DNA of 64,000 nt from Alistipes sp. Zagget8 (GTDB lineage: Bacteria; Bacteroidota; Bacteroidia; Bacteroidales; Rikenellaceae). The notes under the pieces are model-generated. The model worked only from the letters and a program-made list of their open reading frames with translations. It was not told where the DNA came from and made no database searches. The translations under genes were made by a program, and so were the position numbers. This document shows positions 16,068-24,329 of this stretch, in pieces; position 1 is the stretch's first letter; each line of letters begins with the position of its first letter. The stretch is from the NCBI GenBank assembly GCA_001941065.1, contig MSHJ01000015.1, positions 124,001-188,000 on the forward strand, given 5' to 3'.

Positions 16068-17498
16068 ATGGTATCGGATCTGAATAAATTCATCGCGAAG
16101 TCCGTAGATGAATTGTCCAATAAATTTTCTTCAAGAAAAGATTTATTGGAAATTGTAGGGGTATTACTTCTTTTGCGCAGAATGCTCTATGCCAAAGCGA
16201 ATGTTTTGACATCGGAAAAATATAACGATTTTGCCGGATTGGTACGGGATAGTTTGCCGGAGGCTTATAAAAGGCTTGAAAGCATGTATCCTATTTTAAA
16301 AGAACTCGACTTAAGATGGCTTTTTTCTTTTGACAGAGATGCGGACGTTTTGGAAATAACCAATTTGTTAGAGTATATTCATCAAAGATGTCAGGAGGAC
16401 TCTACCGACTATGTTTCGGATGAAGTAGATGCTGAGGTTTTTGATCTTTTGTATGCGAAAACTCAGTATGTGAAAGATAAACAATGTCTGAGGACTCCTC
16501 GACAAATCATTAAGTTAATGGTTGCTTTGATCGAACCAAATACGAATGAATCCGTGCTTGATACGACATTTAATAGTGGCTATTTTCTATTGGAGGCTTA
16601 TAAAAGGATTCAATATACACTTCTCCCTAATCCGGAGGTGGTTGAAAAAGATGCCGATGGATTTCCATCTGTCCCGAATACGAAGGATAACATTCACTTG
16701 TTTGATCAACAGAACAATACTTATCTCGAGGGGGTTGAGAAGAATGAGGATTATTATCGGTTGGGAATCTTAAACATTGCGCTTCATGGGCTTTCTTCTG
16801 TAAAATATGTTAAGAAGGACTTTTTTGATTTCTGTCGTCAAGAAGAGAGCCTGTTCGATATTGTGCTGGCAAATCCGCCCTTTGGGTCTCGGAAAAATAC
16901 CTCTTTTAGGGGGGATGTACCATTCGAAACGCAATATATGGATATTCAGTTTTTGGTCCGGATTCTTCAGTTTCTTAAACCTGGAGGGCGTGCGTGTATC
17001 ATCGTTCCTGAGAGTAGTTTGACGAAAACGGTGCACGATTATGTCTATTATCGGCGACTGTTGCTGGAGGAGTATGCGTTGGAGGCGGTTATCTCGTTGC
17101 CGGCAGGAACGTTTAGCCCAGTTACGAATGCCAAAGCGTCGATTCTGGTTGTACATCGGACGAAGTCTGTAGAACGTGTCTGGTTTTATGAGTTAGAAAA
17201 TATCGGATATTCGCTCGATCGCAATAAGCGTCGGACAAAGGGATTGCCGCTGCAGGATTGTCTGAAAAGATTCTCCGATCGGCATAATGCACGACCTAAT
17301 GGAGACCAGAAACTCGGATTTTTCGTTGATAAAGAGGCAATTCAAAAAAATAATTGGGTGCTTGCTGTAAAGCGGTATAAAAAGCCCGAATATGAACCGA
17401 TTGAACAAGTTGATCCGCAGAAGCTCCTTGCAGAACTTATGCACGAGCAACAGGAAATTGACAGCAGCTTAAATGTATTAAAAGAGTTACTCCGATGA
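16068..17498 (+). CDS. Type I restriction-modification N-6 DNA methylase (HsdM-like)
   Basis: 476 residues from the ATG at 16068. The N-terminal helical domain is followed by a methyltransferase domain: T-P-R-Q-I-I-K-L-M (motif X), motif I at about 163-174 and motif IV N-P-P-F at 269-272. Later H-D-Y-V-Y-Y-R-R and S-L-P-A-G-T-F-S-P segments are usual for HsdM. Motif IV is intact, but motif I reads D-T-T-F-N-S-G-Y-F where HsdM normally has D-P-x-x-G-S-G-G-F. SAM binding could therefore be altered. The stop overlaps the HsdS ATG by 4 bases. It should methylate adenine at sites chosen by HsdS. Confidence 0.87.
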   Translation: MVSDLNKFIAKSVDELSNKFSSRKDLLEIVGVLLLLRRMLYAKANVLTSEKYNDFAGLVRDSLPEAYKRLESMYPILKELDLRWLFSFDRDADVLEITNLLEYIHQRCQEDSTDYVSDEVDAEVFDLLYAKTQYVKDKQCLRTPRQIIKLMVALIEPNTNESVLDTTFNSGYFLLEAYKRIQYTLLPNPEVVEKDADGFPSVPNTKDNIHLFDQQNNTYLEGVEKNEDYYRLGILNIALHGLSSVKYVKKDFFDFCRQEESLFDIVLANPPFGSRKNTSFRGDVPFETQYMDIQFLVRILQFLKPGGRACIIVPESSLTKTVHDYVYYRRLLLEEYALEAVISLPAGTFSPVTNAKASILVVHRTKSVERVWFYELENIGYSLDRNKRRTKGLPLQDCLKRFSDRHNARPNGDQKLGFFVDKEAIQKNNWVLAVKRYKKPEYEPIEQVDPQKLLAELMHEQQEIDSSLNVLKELLR

Positions 17499-18886
17499 GC
17501 GTCGCTTTACAAGAAATATGCATCTTTGCACCGAGCTCGAAACTTACTGGTAAGGGCAATGATTTTGTGACGAATGGAGTGCCGTTTTATACCTCGTCTT
17601 CTGTCCAAGAGCGTTATTATGAAACTCCGACGCATTTTGGCCCTGCTCTTATTATTGGAGCTGCTGGCAGTGCAAATGTCCATTACTGCGAGGGACCTTT
17701 TGCTGTTACAAAGAGTTGTTATGTGTTGACACTGAAGAATGAGGCGGCAAGTCGTTTCGATCTGGAGTTTATCTACTACTATTTGCATAGTAATATCCGG
17801 ATTTTGGAGCTTGGATTTCAGGGAGTTGGCGTGAAACAACTACCCCGAAATTATGTTGCGGAACTTATGATTCCAGAACTTTTACTTGCCCGGCAACATA
17901 AAGTTATCGACATTTTAAAGCGGTTGCAGACGATTATTCATAAAAATGAGGAGTCTATCTCCAAATTGGATAAGATTGCGCAGATGCTTTTTTACCGGGA
18001 TTTTGGTGATCCGATTTTGGATAATCGCTTCCCTAAGAGGCCGTTGAATGAGATGGTACAAGTCGAGATCGGGGCGAATATTCCACAGGAGGCCTTGAGA
18101 GCCAGAGAATCCGAGGCTTCGTATTATCTACTCAAGCAAAGTGCAGTGTCCGGTTTGGGCTATTTTGACGAAACACAATGTAAGGCCATTTATAGTTGGC
18201 AGCCGGAGTGGAGTCGCTACCTTGTGCGTACCGGTGATTTATTGTTTTCCCGATCGAACACACCAGATCTTGCGGGGACGGCTGTGTATGTATTCGAGAC
18301 TGCAGGTAATAAACTATTCCCAAGTACGGTTTATCGTATTCAGTGTGATCGGCATATTATATCGGGTATTTACTTAAGCTATGTCTTCAACGCGGAGAAT
18401 TTTCATCGTTACCTTCAAAGCTATCAGACGGGAACTGTGGTTTCTATGTCCAACATCCCTAAAACGGACCTTCTCAAGTTCGAGATTCCGGTTCCTGATA
18501 TGTCGTCTCAGCAAAAGTTCGAACAAGGCATTACGCAGATCAATCAGTTGATTGGGTATAAAAAAGTGCAGTTGAAGACGTTAGAGTGTCTGCTAACAGG
18601 ACTTGTCCCAACTCTTTTTCGGGAGACAGACTACCTGGATATTAAAGAGGAACTCATTTCATTACTTCAGAGTAGTATTGCTTCCGGAGAGCTCCCTGTC
18701 GATGATTTTCGACGTCTGGAACTCCGGCAAAAACTTCTTGAGATGATACGAACAGCGTCCGAATCCTTTGGCGATGTCTCGCTTTATGATCAGGCCAAGG
18801 AGGTTTTATTCGCGTTGCTTGATAATCAGATGATGACGCAGACTATGAATGCCCAGGAACAAAAAATAGATATCCATTTGTCATGA
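17495..18886 (+). CDS. Type I restriction system specificity subunit (HsdS)
   Basis: 463 residues. Two target-recognition domains are visible (about 1-140 and 185-355), each followed by a helical spacer (L-L-L-A-R-Q-H-K-V-I-D-I-L-K-R and M-S-S-Q-Q-K-F-E-Q-G-I-T-Q-I), the standard HsdS layout. The TRD1 hallmark G-A-A-G-S-A-N-V-H-Y and TRD2 hallmark D-L-L-F-S-R-S-N-T are present. A roughly 75-residue helical C-terminal extension follows and may contact the ATPase encoded next. It overlaps the methylase and ATPase genes by 4 bases on each side. Confidence 0.9.
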   Translation: MSVALQEICIFAPSSKLTGKGNDFVTNGVPFYTSSSVQERYYETPTHFGPALIIGAAGSANVHYCEGPFAVTKSCYVLTLKNEAASRFDLEFIYYYLHSNIRILELGFQGVGVKQLPRNYVAELMIPELLLARQHKVIDILKRLQTIIHKNEESISKLDKIAQMLFYRDFGDPILDNRFPKRPLNEMVQVEIGANIPQEALRARESEASYYLLKQSAVSGLGYFDETQCKAIYSWQPEWSRYLVRTGDLLFSRSNTPDLAGTAVYVFETAGNKLFPSTVYRIQCDRHIISGIYLSYVFNAENFHRYLQSYQTGTVVSMSNIPKTDLLKFEIPVPDMSSQQKFEQGITQINQLIGYKKVQLKTLECLLTGLVPTLFRETDYLDIKEELISLLQSSIASGELPVDDFRRLELRQKLLEMIRTASESFGDVSLYDQAKEVLFALLDNQMMTQTMNAQEQKIDIHLS

Positions 18887-20559
18887 AACTTCTGAAATTC
18901 GAAATAGGAGAGAGTTCTTTCCGAAGTCTTTATCCCGGATTTCAAGTTGTGTTTCGGGATGAAAATAAAATCCGCCAGGAAGAACTTGAAACGTTTGGGC
19001 CTTTCTGTATGGCCGGTCTGAATGGAACTGGCAAATCGAATGTGTTGGAGGCGTTGGCAGCGATTTTCTATCACCTCGAATGCTGTGTTGATAAATTTAG
19101 ACCTGAGTCATTCCGGGCTTTCCGGCGTGACAAGTGCTTTCCCGATGCTTACTGTCTTGAATACCTGATTCAGCCTTTGAGCGAAGCTCCGAATGCCGAA
19201 AATTTCGATTTTGTTCGGATTATTAAGAAGGTGGGTACTGAACCTCGTATGTATGTCTGTAAATGGCGTAAGGGAGTTCGGCTGCAAAATATTTCATTAC
19301 GTCCGAAGTCTGTAAATGGGCTGCAGCAAGCTGCTGAGGGAAAACGATTTTTGCCGGATATTGTAGTTGGGTATTCCTCGGGGGAAAACGAGATTTTGAG
19401 TATTCCGTTCATCAAAAGCCGTCTCATTAATTTTGATAAGTATTGTAGCGATTATCGGAACAAATATCGTTATGAAGAGCCCGAAAACAGCCTGATTTAT
19501 GTAGATGAGACCATGAGCCAGGCTGTTTTACTCGCTTGTATGATGTTCGAGAAAAAAGAGACTACGCTCGAGTTTCTTGAACGGGAGCTTCAGGTGAGGG
19601 ACATCGCCAGCTTTCGTATGCATATCAATGAGCAGGTACTGCAAGAATCAAAAGTGTCGGTTACTGATCACATTGTAGACATTGTAGAACAGTTAAAAGC
19701 CTATGCGACATGCTGGTATCGGAGTGAACTTTTGAATGAATCGGCTGACGTGTCGTGCCCGGTTCTTATTCTCGATTTCTGGGTCAATGATCAAACTAAA
19801 GAAGCATTCAGACTGCTGTTTCACGATGCATTGAGCTGTTTCCGTTTTTTCCAGACTCTTTACGAACTCAACGCAAACTTTCTTCCTGAATCAATCAAAG
19901 AGGAGGTTTATACTTCCCAGGGGGTGTATACGCAAGGTAAATTGCCTGAACCGAGCCCTACGCAGGATGTTTTTCATTTTCTGGATTTCATGATTCTTAA
20001 AAATGTTGGGACCGAAAAAAGAGCGAAGAAATTGTTGCTTCGGGAGTTCTCTGATGGGGAGCATCAGTTTTTGCATGCAATGGGTATTTGTTTGATGCTT
20101 AAGAATAAACGATGCCTGATGCTGTTGGATGAACCGGAAACCCACTTCAATCCGGAGTGGCGATCGAAGTTTGTTGAGACGTTAGATCGGAGCCTGCAGG
20201 CGAGTGCATGCAATAATTTACAAAAGGAGATTATCCTGACATCCCATTCCTCCTATATTCTTTCCGACTGCCGGGCTGATAAAGTGCTTATTTTTCAGCG
20301 AAAAGATAACAATGTTGTATCAGTTCAATCGGCAGAGCAGGTGAATATCCGCACATATGGTACATCTGCAAACCTATTGAACTCTAGAATATTCCAAACG
20401 ACGCAAACAGTTGGAGATCACGCCCGCAGAAGTTTTGATCGTTATTATTCCCGCTTGAGAAAAGAGGGTTGTTCCAAGGAATTGATCCGTGAAATAGATG
20501 ACGAAATGGGTGATTCGATCGAGAAGGAATTATTAATCGGACAATTTATTGGACAGTAA
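18883..20559 (+). CDS. Restriction-associated SMC-like AAA family ATPase (PtuA-like)
   Basis: 558 residues. Walker A is G-L-N-G-T-G-K-S at 45-52. A long insert with helical content follows, then R-E-F-S-D-G-E-H-Q (ABC signature-like), Walker B C-L-M-L-L-D-E-P-E-T-H and the H-loop L-T-S-H-S-S-Y. This is the OLD/SMC-like ATPase fold used by many defence systems. I believe it belongs to the NCBI family described as restriction system-associated AAA ATPase; this needs a profile search. It overlaps hsdS by 4 bases and is followed after 1 base by the HNH gene. ATPase plus HNH is the composition of Septu (PtuA plus PtuB). Confidence 0.82.
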   Translation: MKLLKFEIGESSFRSLYPGFQVVFRDENKIRQEELETFGPFCMAGLNGTGKSNVLEALAAIFYHLECCVDKFRPESFRAFRRDKCFPDAYCLEYLIQPLSEAPNAENFDFVRIIKKVGTEPRMYVCKWRKGVRLQNISLRPKSVNGLQQAAEGKRFLPDIVVGYSSGENEILSIPFIKSRLINFDKYCSDYRNKYRYEEPENSLIYVDETMSQAVLLACMMFEKKETTLEFLERELQVRDIASFRMHINEQVLQESKVSVTDHIVDIVEQLKAYATCWYRSELLNESADVSCPVLILDFWVNDQTKEAFRLLFHDALSCFRFFQTLYELNANFLPESIKEEVYTSQGVYTQGKLPEPSPTQDVFHFLDFMILKNVGTEKRAKKLLLREFSDGEHQFLHAMGICLMLKNKRCLMLLDEPETHFNPEWRSKFVETLDRSLQASACNNLQKEIILTSHSSYILSDCRADKVLIFQRKDNNVVSVQSAEQVNIRTYGTSANLLNSRIFQTTQTVGDHARRSFDRYYSRLRKEGCSKELIREIDDEMGDSIEKELLIGQFIGQ

Positions 20560-20560
20560 A

Positions 20561-21610
20561 ATGTTACTGCCGTACAAATACCACAAACACCGGATTGAGG
20601 GGATAATGCATTTTGTCAACTACATTTTCCTTCAAGTGGTATGTCGTGCCCCGAAATTACCGAATGCAACTTTTGATTCGAGGTTGAATATCGGTAATTA
20701 TCAATGGATATTTCATCCTCAGTATTTCAAATATATTCGAGAGCCGTTGGCTGAAATATACTTAATTCTGAAGCAGAAACCGCGAGCCGCTAAATTATTG
20801 AGACGGGCCGTCTTGAATAACAACCGGATTTACGAACTCTGCGCAAACAAACTTCAGCCTGTGACGTATGATGAAATTGGAGCCACCTATCCGGAACTAG
20901 TCGCCCCGATTCGTTTGTTTTGTGACAAATTATATGACGAGTTTGCAGAGACTGAATTTGCAAAAGAGCATTTCTCTGACTTGCGTACATATTATGATTC
21001 GGTTGTGGAGAACGATACGCTTTGCCATTGCTGTGGCGTCGGGATGGTGCTGAATAAATTTCATGCTCATCGCAGTGCGTTGGATCATTATCTACCACGT
21101 AGTATTTATCCTTTCGTTTCAATTAACTGCAAGAATCTCGTTCCGATTTGCGATGTATGTAACAGTAAGTACAAACTTGCTGAAAATACGCTCTTTGTGC
21201 TTGATGAATTTCATAGGCCTAGACGGGTTCGGGCTTTTTTCCCGTTCCGAGCCGATCCTCCTGATATTAAAATCGAACTGAATCTGAAAGCCGTTGGTGA
21301 TCTACCTCAACTTGTACGGGAAAAAATCGACCTTAAGTTACTTGGAGGTCCATACCAAGATGCGGTAGATAATTGGTGTCGGATTTTCGGAATCGAAGAT
21401 AATTACAAAGCGATCTATTCCTCGAAAAGTATTAATGAATGGGCTGAAGACGTTCTTTTAGCCAAAGAGAGAAACCCCGATGAATATCAGATGATTCGGC
21501 GTAACGTGAAAAAAAGACCGTTTAACGATCAAAATTTCCTAAGAATTTCAGTGTTCGATTATTTAGATCGAATAGAGGAAGAGAAAAAAAGTTTCATTGA
21601 TAAGCTTTAA
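20561..21610 (+). CDS. HNH endonuclease-like protein (PtuB-like effector candidate)
   Basis: 349 residues from the ATG at 20561; an upstream TTG at 20549 is less likely. The C-terminal half has a zinc-supported HNH module: C155-x2-C158, then L-D-H-Y-L-P-R-S, the N-L-V-P-I-C-D-V-C-N-S-K-Y-K block near 195-210. The two C-x2-C pairs and the D-H are the typical zinc and catalytic elements. The N-terminal 150 residues are not recognised. As last gene of the operon and with no HsdR present, it is the only evident nuclease of the cluster. No signal peptide, so cytoplasmic. Confidence 0.8.
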   Translation: MLLPYKYHKHRIEGIMHFVNYIFLQVVCRAPKLPNATFDSRLNIGNYQWIFHPQYFKYIREPLAEIYLILKQKPRAAKLLRRAVLNNNRIYELCANKLQPVTYDEIGATYPELVAPIRLFCDKLYDEFAETEFAKEHFSDLRTYYDSVVENDTLCHCCGVGMVLNKFHAHRSALDHYLPRSIYPFVSINCKNLVPICDVCNSKYKLAENTLFVLDEFHRPRRVRAFFPFRADPPDIKIELNLKAVGDLPQLVREKIDLKLLGGPYQDAVDNWCRIFGIEDNYKAIYSSKSINEWAEDVLLAKERNPDEYQMIRRNVKKRPFNDQNFLRISVFDYLDRIEEEKKSFIDKL

Positions 21611-21632
21611 CTCGATCGTTATTTGCCGGCTT

Positions 21633-21658
21633 TTACTTGCCGATGTAAGATTTGAAAA
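21633..21658 (+). repeat. Distal att-like copy of the mnmE 3' end
   Basis: TTACTTGCCGATG (21633-21645) is identical to the last 13 bases of mnmE (22975-22987). The next 13 bases also largely match (GATTTGAAAA against AATTTCGAAAA). This looks like the far attachment site of an element that entered the 3' end of mnmE. Confidence 0.7.
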
Positions 21659-21713
21659 ATTAGACACTATATTATTGATAATAAAATGATTAACGCTAAA
21701 AACAAGCTCTTTC

Positions 21714-21737
21714 GAGCAACAAGCCAGCAACAAAAAC
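21714..21737 (+). repeat. GAGCAACAA-n-AGCAACAAAA repeat, distal copy
   Basis: A direct copy of the sequence at 22837-22860, differing at about four positions. With the copies at 22807-22860 it brackets the gene at 21782-22798. Confidence 0.6.
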
Positions 21738-21781
21738 TTCCTTATTTTTAATGATATTATTTTCTCTGATACGAGAAGATT

Positions 21782-22798
21782 CTAACTTCTTTTCGCTATC
21801 ATTCCAGGACTAATACCAACCCTCCCATTAGGAGCATTTTTTTCAATCATTTCAAATTTTCTATCTCTTTTATCAAATGCTATTTTTTTGCCAAGGACTT
21901 CTCCGTTAGTAGTATATAAATAGTTGAATTTCCATCTGCCTTTGTCAGATAATAAAAATTGTATTTTGGCAATCTCTATGTGTTCGGAAAATTCTTTGAT
22001 TTGTGTGTGAACTTCTGCAATTCTTTTTCCTGTCAATGATTTGAAAATTAACTCGTCTTTCCTTGTACGTGCGATTAATTCAATATGAGGATTCCCCGGA
22101 ATGTCAAATATAATATTTGCAGGTCTTGTTTTGGGTATAGAACGATGTAGAAACTCTTTAATACATTGATTAATTAAGTTAAGTATTTTCTTATTCTGCT
22201 TAATAACTTGGTCTGAAATTTCATCAGCTATTTTTTCGCCAATCTTCTTTATTGTTGGTTTTAATAGTTGATAAAAAAGAAAAGTCCCCGATATGTGAAA
22301 TATTATTTCTGGGTCATTAAGGATGGACTTTCGTAACTCTTCTTTTATCGGAACATTATTCTCAATATTTTGTAATGGTATGGTACAAGCATCAAAATCA
22401 CTTTTTGTTTTGAAACAATGAGGGTCTAAACTGATAGAAAGCTCAGTACATTCTTCATTAATAACATCTTTGAATGTAAATTTATCATTGAAAGATTCTT
22501 TTATTAATGTATTATCCCATTCAACAAACTCTCGTTTTTCAAATTCACAAAAGTCAGCTTCGACCGCATAGTAATCTTCTTTCTGAACCAATACTGCGTT
22601 TTCTATTCTTCCGTTTGGCGGTAAGTCCTTTCTGTGGTCAACACTCATCCGGATTCGTGTATTTACATTGTTGACACAATCGACCATATCCTGTAATGCC
22701 TCTAAAGACATTGTATCTCCATGACTATCTCTGTGAGTAGTAGAAATAATCCCCCTATATTTTTTGTGCTCATTCATAGTTCTTAACTGTTGTTTCAT
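21782..22798 (-). CDS. Solitary protein with a prohead-protease-like (S78-like) N-terminal region
   Basis: 338 residues from the ATG at 22798; a TTG at 22828 would add 10 residues encoded by the AGCAACAA repeat. The base composition is the most AT-rich in the window. Residues 14-130 show a pattern like caudoviral prohead proteases: R-D-S-H-G-D-T-M near the start, S-V-D-H-R-K-D-L-P-P-N-G-R-I with a candidate catalytic His, and T-E-L-S-I-S-L-D-P-H-C, where that family has an E-V-S-x-V-x-x-P-A block with the catalytic Ser. The remaining 200 residues are not recognised. No phage genes are adjacent. Function unknown; the similarity is by eye only. Confidence 0.6.
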   Translation of the reverse strand: MKQQLRTMNEHKKYRGIISTTHRDSHGDTMSLEALQDMVDCVNNVNTRIRMSVDHRKDLPPNGRIENAVLVQKEDYYAVEADFCEFEKREFVEWDNTLIKESFNDKFTFKDVINEECTELSISLDPHCFKTKSDFDACTIPLQNIENNVPIKEELRKSILNDPEIIFHISGTFLFYQLLKPTIKKIGEKIADEISDQVIKQNKKILNLINQCIKEFLHRSIPKTRPANIIFDIPGNPHIELIARTRKDELIFKSLTGKRIAEVHTQIKEFSEHIEIAKIQFLLSDKGRWKFNYLYTTNGEVLGKKIAFDKRDRKFEMIEKNAPNGRVGISPGMIAKRS

Positions 22799-22806
22799 TA
22801 TTGTGG

Positions 22807-22860
22807 TTTTGTTGCTCTTGTTGCTCAAATATTTCCGAGCAACAAAATAGCAACAAAAAT
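22807..22860. repeat. Inverted repeat of AGCAACAA units upstream of the solitary gene
   Basis: TTTTGTTGCTCTTGTTGCTC (22807-22826) faces GAGCAACAAAATAGCAACAA (22837-22856) across about 10 bases, immediately upstream of the gene transcribed leftwards. It could be an operator, a hairpin or a recombinase-binding site. Confidence 0.6.
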
Positions 22861-22974
22861 GGAATTATATATTATTATTCAATATTATTAATGTGCTGAT
22901 TAAGAGCGTTTTATTGTGCATGTTATTTTAGTCGTCTAATATGTAATCAATTGATTATTAGCTGTTTACATGGA

Positions 22975-23000
22975 TTACTTGCCGATGCAGAATTTCGAAA
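22975..23000 (+). repeat. att-like site at the mnmE 3' end
   Basis: The last 26 bases of mnmE (on the minus strand ending TTCTGCATCGGCAAGTAA). The same functional position is used by Salmonella genomic island 1 in trmE/thdF. It pairs with the copy at 21633-21658. Confidence 0.65.
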
Positions 23001-24327
23001 AGATGTTCTGGAGAACTTCGTCGGGGGCGATGGCGCCGCGGGCGGTGATGGAGCCGAGGTGGTGGATGACCTGACGGATATCTTCGCTCAGCAGGTCGGT
23101 GGGAAGGTCGTTGCCGAGACCTTCGAGAGCCCGGTCGAGGGCTTCGCGGGCCGTCGTGAGGGCTTCGTAATGACGGTTGTTCGAAACGACCGGGTCGCCG
23201 TGGTAGAGTGCTTCCGTGTCGATAGCCCCGTGCAGGGCGTCGTACAGCCGGTCGAGGCCCGTGCCTTGTTTGGCCGAGATGCCGATCGCATTTTCGGGAA
23301 GCGTCAGCGTTGCAGGGGCTTTGTCGATTTTGTTCGCGACGGTCAGGAGCTGCTGATCGGGACGGAGGGTGAAATCGGGTTTGCAGGAGATTTCCGGGAG
23401 GGTTGCATCGATCATGTGGATGACGATCTGCGCCCGGCGGATGCTCTCCATCGTTCGTTCGATGCCCATGCGTTCAAGCCGGTCGTCGGTCGAGCGGATG
23501 CCCGCCGTGTCGAGGAACCGAAAGAGCACGCCGCCGATGTTGGCCCGTTCCTCGATCACGTCGCGCGTCGTGCCGGCAATCTCCGAGACCATCGCGCGTT
23601 CCTCATTGAGCAGCCGGTTCAGCAGCGTCGATTTGCCGACGTTCGGGGCGCCCGCAATCGCGACGGCGACCCCCTCCTTGATGGCGTTGCCCAGCGAAAA
23701 AGAGTTGCGCAGGCGGTCGATCTCGCGTCCGATGCGTTGCATCGTTTCGCGCAGCGTTGTCCGGTCGGCGAATTCCACCTCTTCTTCCGAAAAATCGAGC
23801 TCCAGTTCCAGCAGTGAGGTCAGGTGCAGGAGTTTGTCGCGGAGCTGTTCCAGCTCGTCGGAATACCCGCCGCGCATCTGCGTCGAGGCCAGCGCATGTG
23901 CCGCGCGTGACGATGCGGCGATCGTGTCGGCCACGGCTTCGGCCTGCGAGAGGTCGAGCTTTCCGGCCAGGTAGGCGCGGATGGTGAATTCGCCGGGCTG
24001 GGCCATGCGTCCGCCCGCGGCGGTCAGCAGCCGGAGGATTTCCGAGACGATGTAGGACGACCCGTGGCACGAAATCTCGACCGAATCTTCGCCCGTGTAG
24101 GAGTGCGGTGCGCGGAACACCGTGGCCAGTACGTCGTCCACGATGCGGTCGTCGTCCATGATCTCCCCGTAATGCACCGTGTATCCGTCGGCTTCGGTAA
24201 GCGGCCGCCGGCCCCGGAATATCCGGTCGCAGAGGGCGAGGGCCTCCCGGCCGCTCACGCGGACGACGGCGATGGCCCCTCCTGCGGCGGTTGCGGGGGC
24301 GACGATGGTATCGTGGTCGGGAATCAT
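22975..24327 (-). CDS. mnmE: tRNA uridine-5-carboxymethylaminomethyl(34) synthesis GTPase MnmE
   Basis: 450 residues, full length. With MnmG it modifies the wobble uridine of several tRNAs in the cytoplasm. Order: N-terminal tetrahydrofolate-binding domain (D-T-I-V-A-P-A-T-A...G-G-A-I-A-V-V-R-V-S-G), helical domain, and inserted G domain with G-A-P-N-V-G-K-S-T near residue 225, D-T-A-G-I and N-K-I-D. It ends in the invariant F-C-I-G-K. The last bases are shared with the att-like copy at 21633, so the gene's 3' end appears to be an integration site regenerated by the inserted DNA. A lytic transglycosylase gene lies 3 bases upstream. Confidence 0.96.
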   Translation of the reverse strand: MIPDHDTIVAPATAAGGAIAVVRVSGREALALCDRIFRGRRPLTEADGYTVHYGEIMDDDRIVDDVLATVFRAPHSYTGEDSVEISCHGSSYIVSEILRLLTAAGGRMAQPGEFTIRAYLAGKLDLSQAEAVADTIAASSRAAHALASTQMRGGYSDELEQLRDKLLHLTSLLELELDFSEEEVEFADRTTLRETMQRIGREIDRLRNSFSLGNAIKEGVAVAIAGAPNVGKSTLLNRLLNEERAMVSEIAGTTRDVIEERANIGGVLFRFLDTAGIRSTDDRLERMGIERTMESIRRAQIVIHMIDATLPEISCKPDFTLRPDQQLLTVANKIDKAPATLTLPENAIGISAKQGTGLDRLYDALHGAIDTEALYHGDPVVSNNRHYEALTTAREALDRALEGLGNDLPTDLLSEDIRQVIHHLGSITARGAIAPDEVLQNIFSKFCIGK

Positions 24328-24329
24328 GT

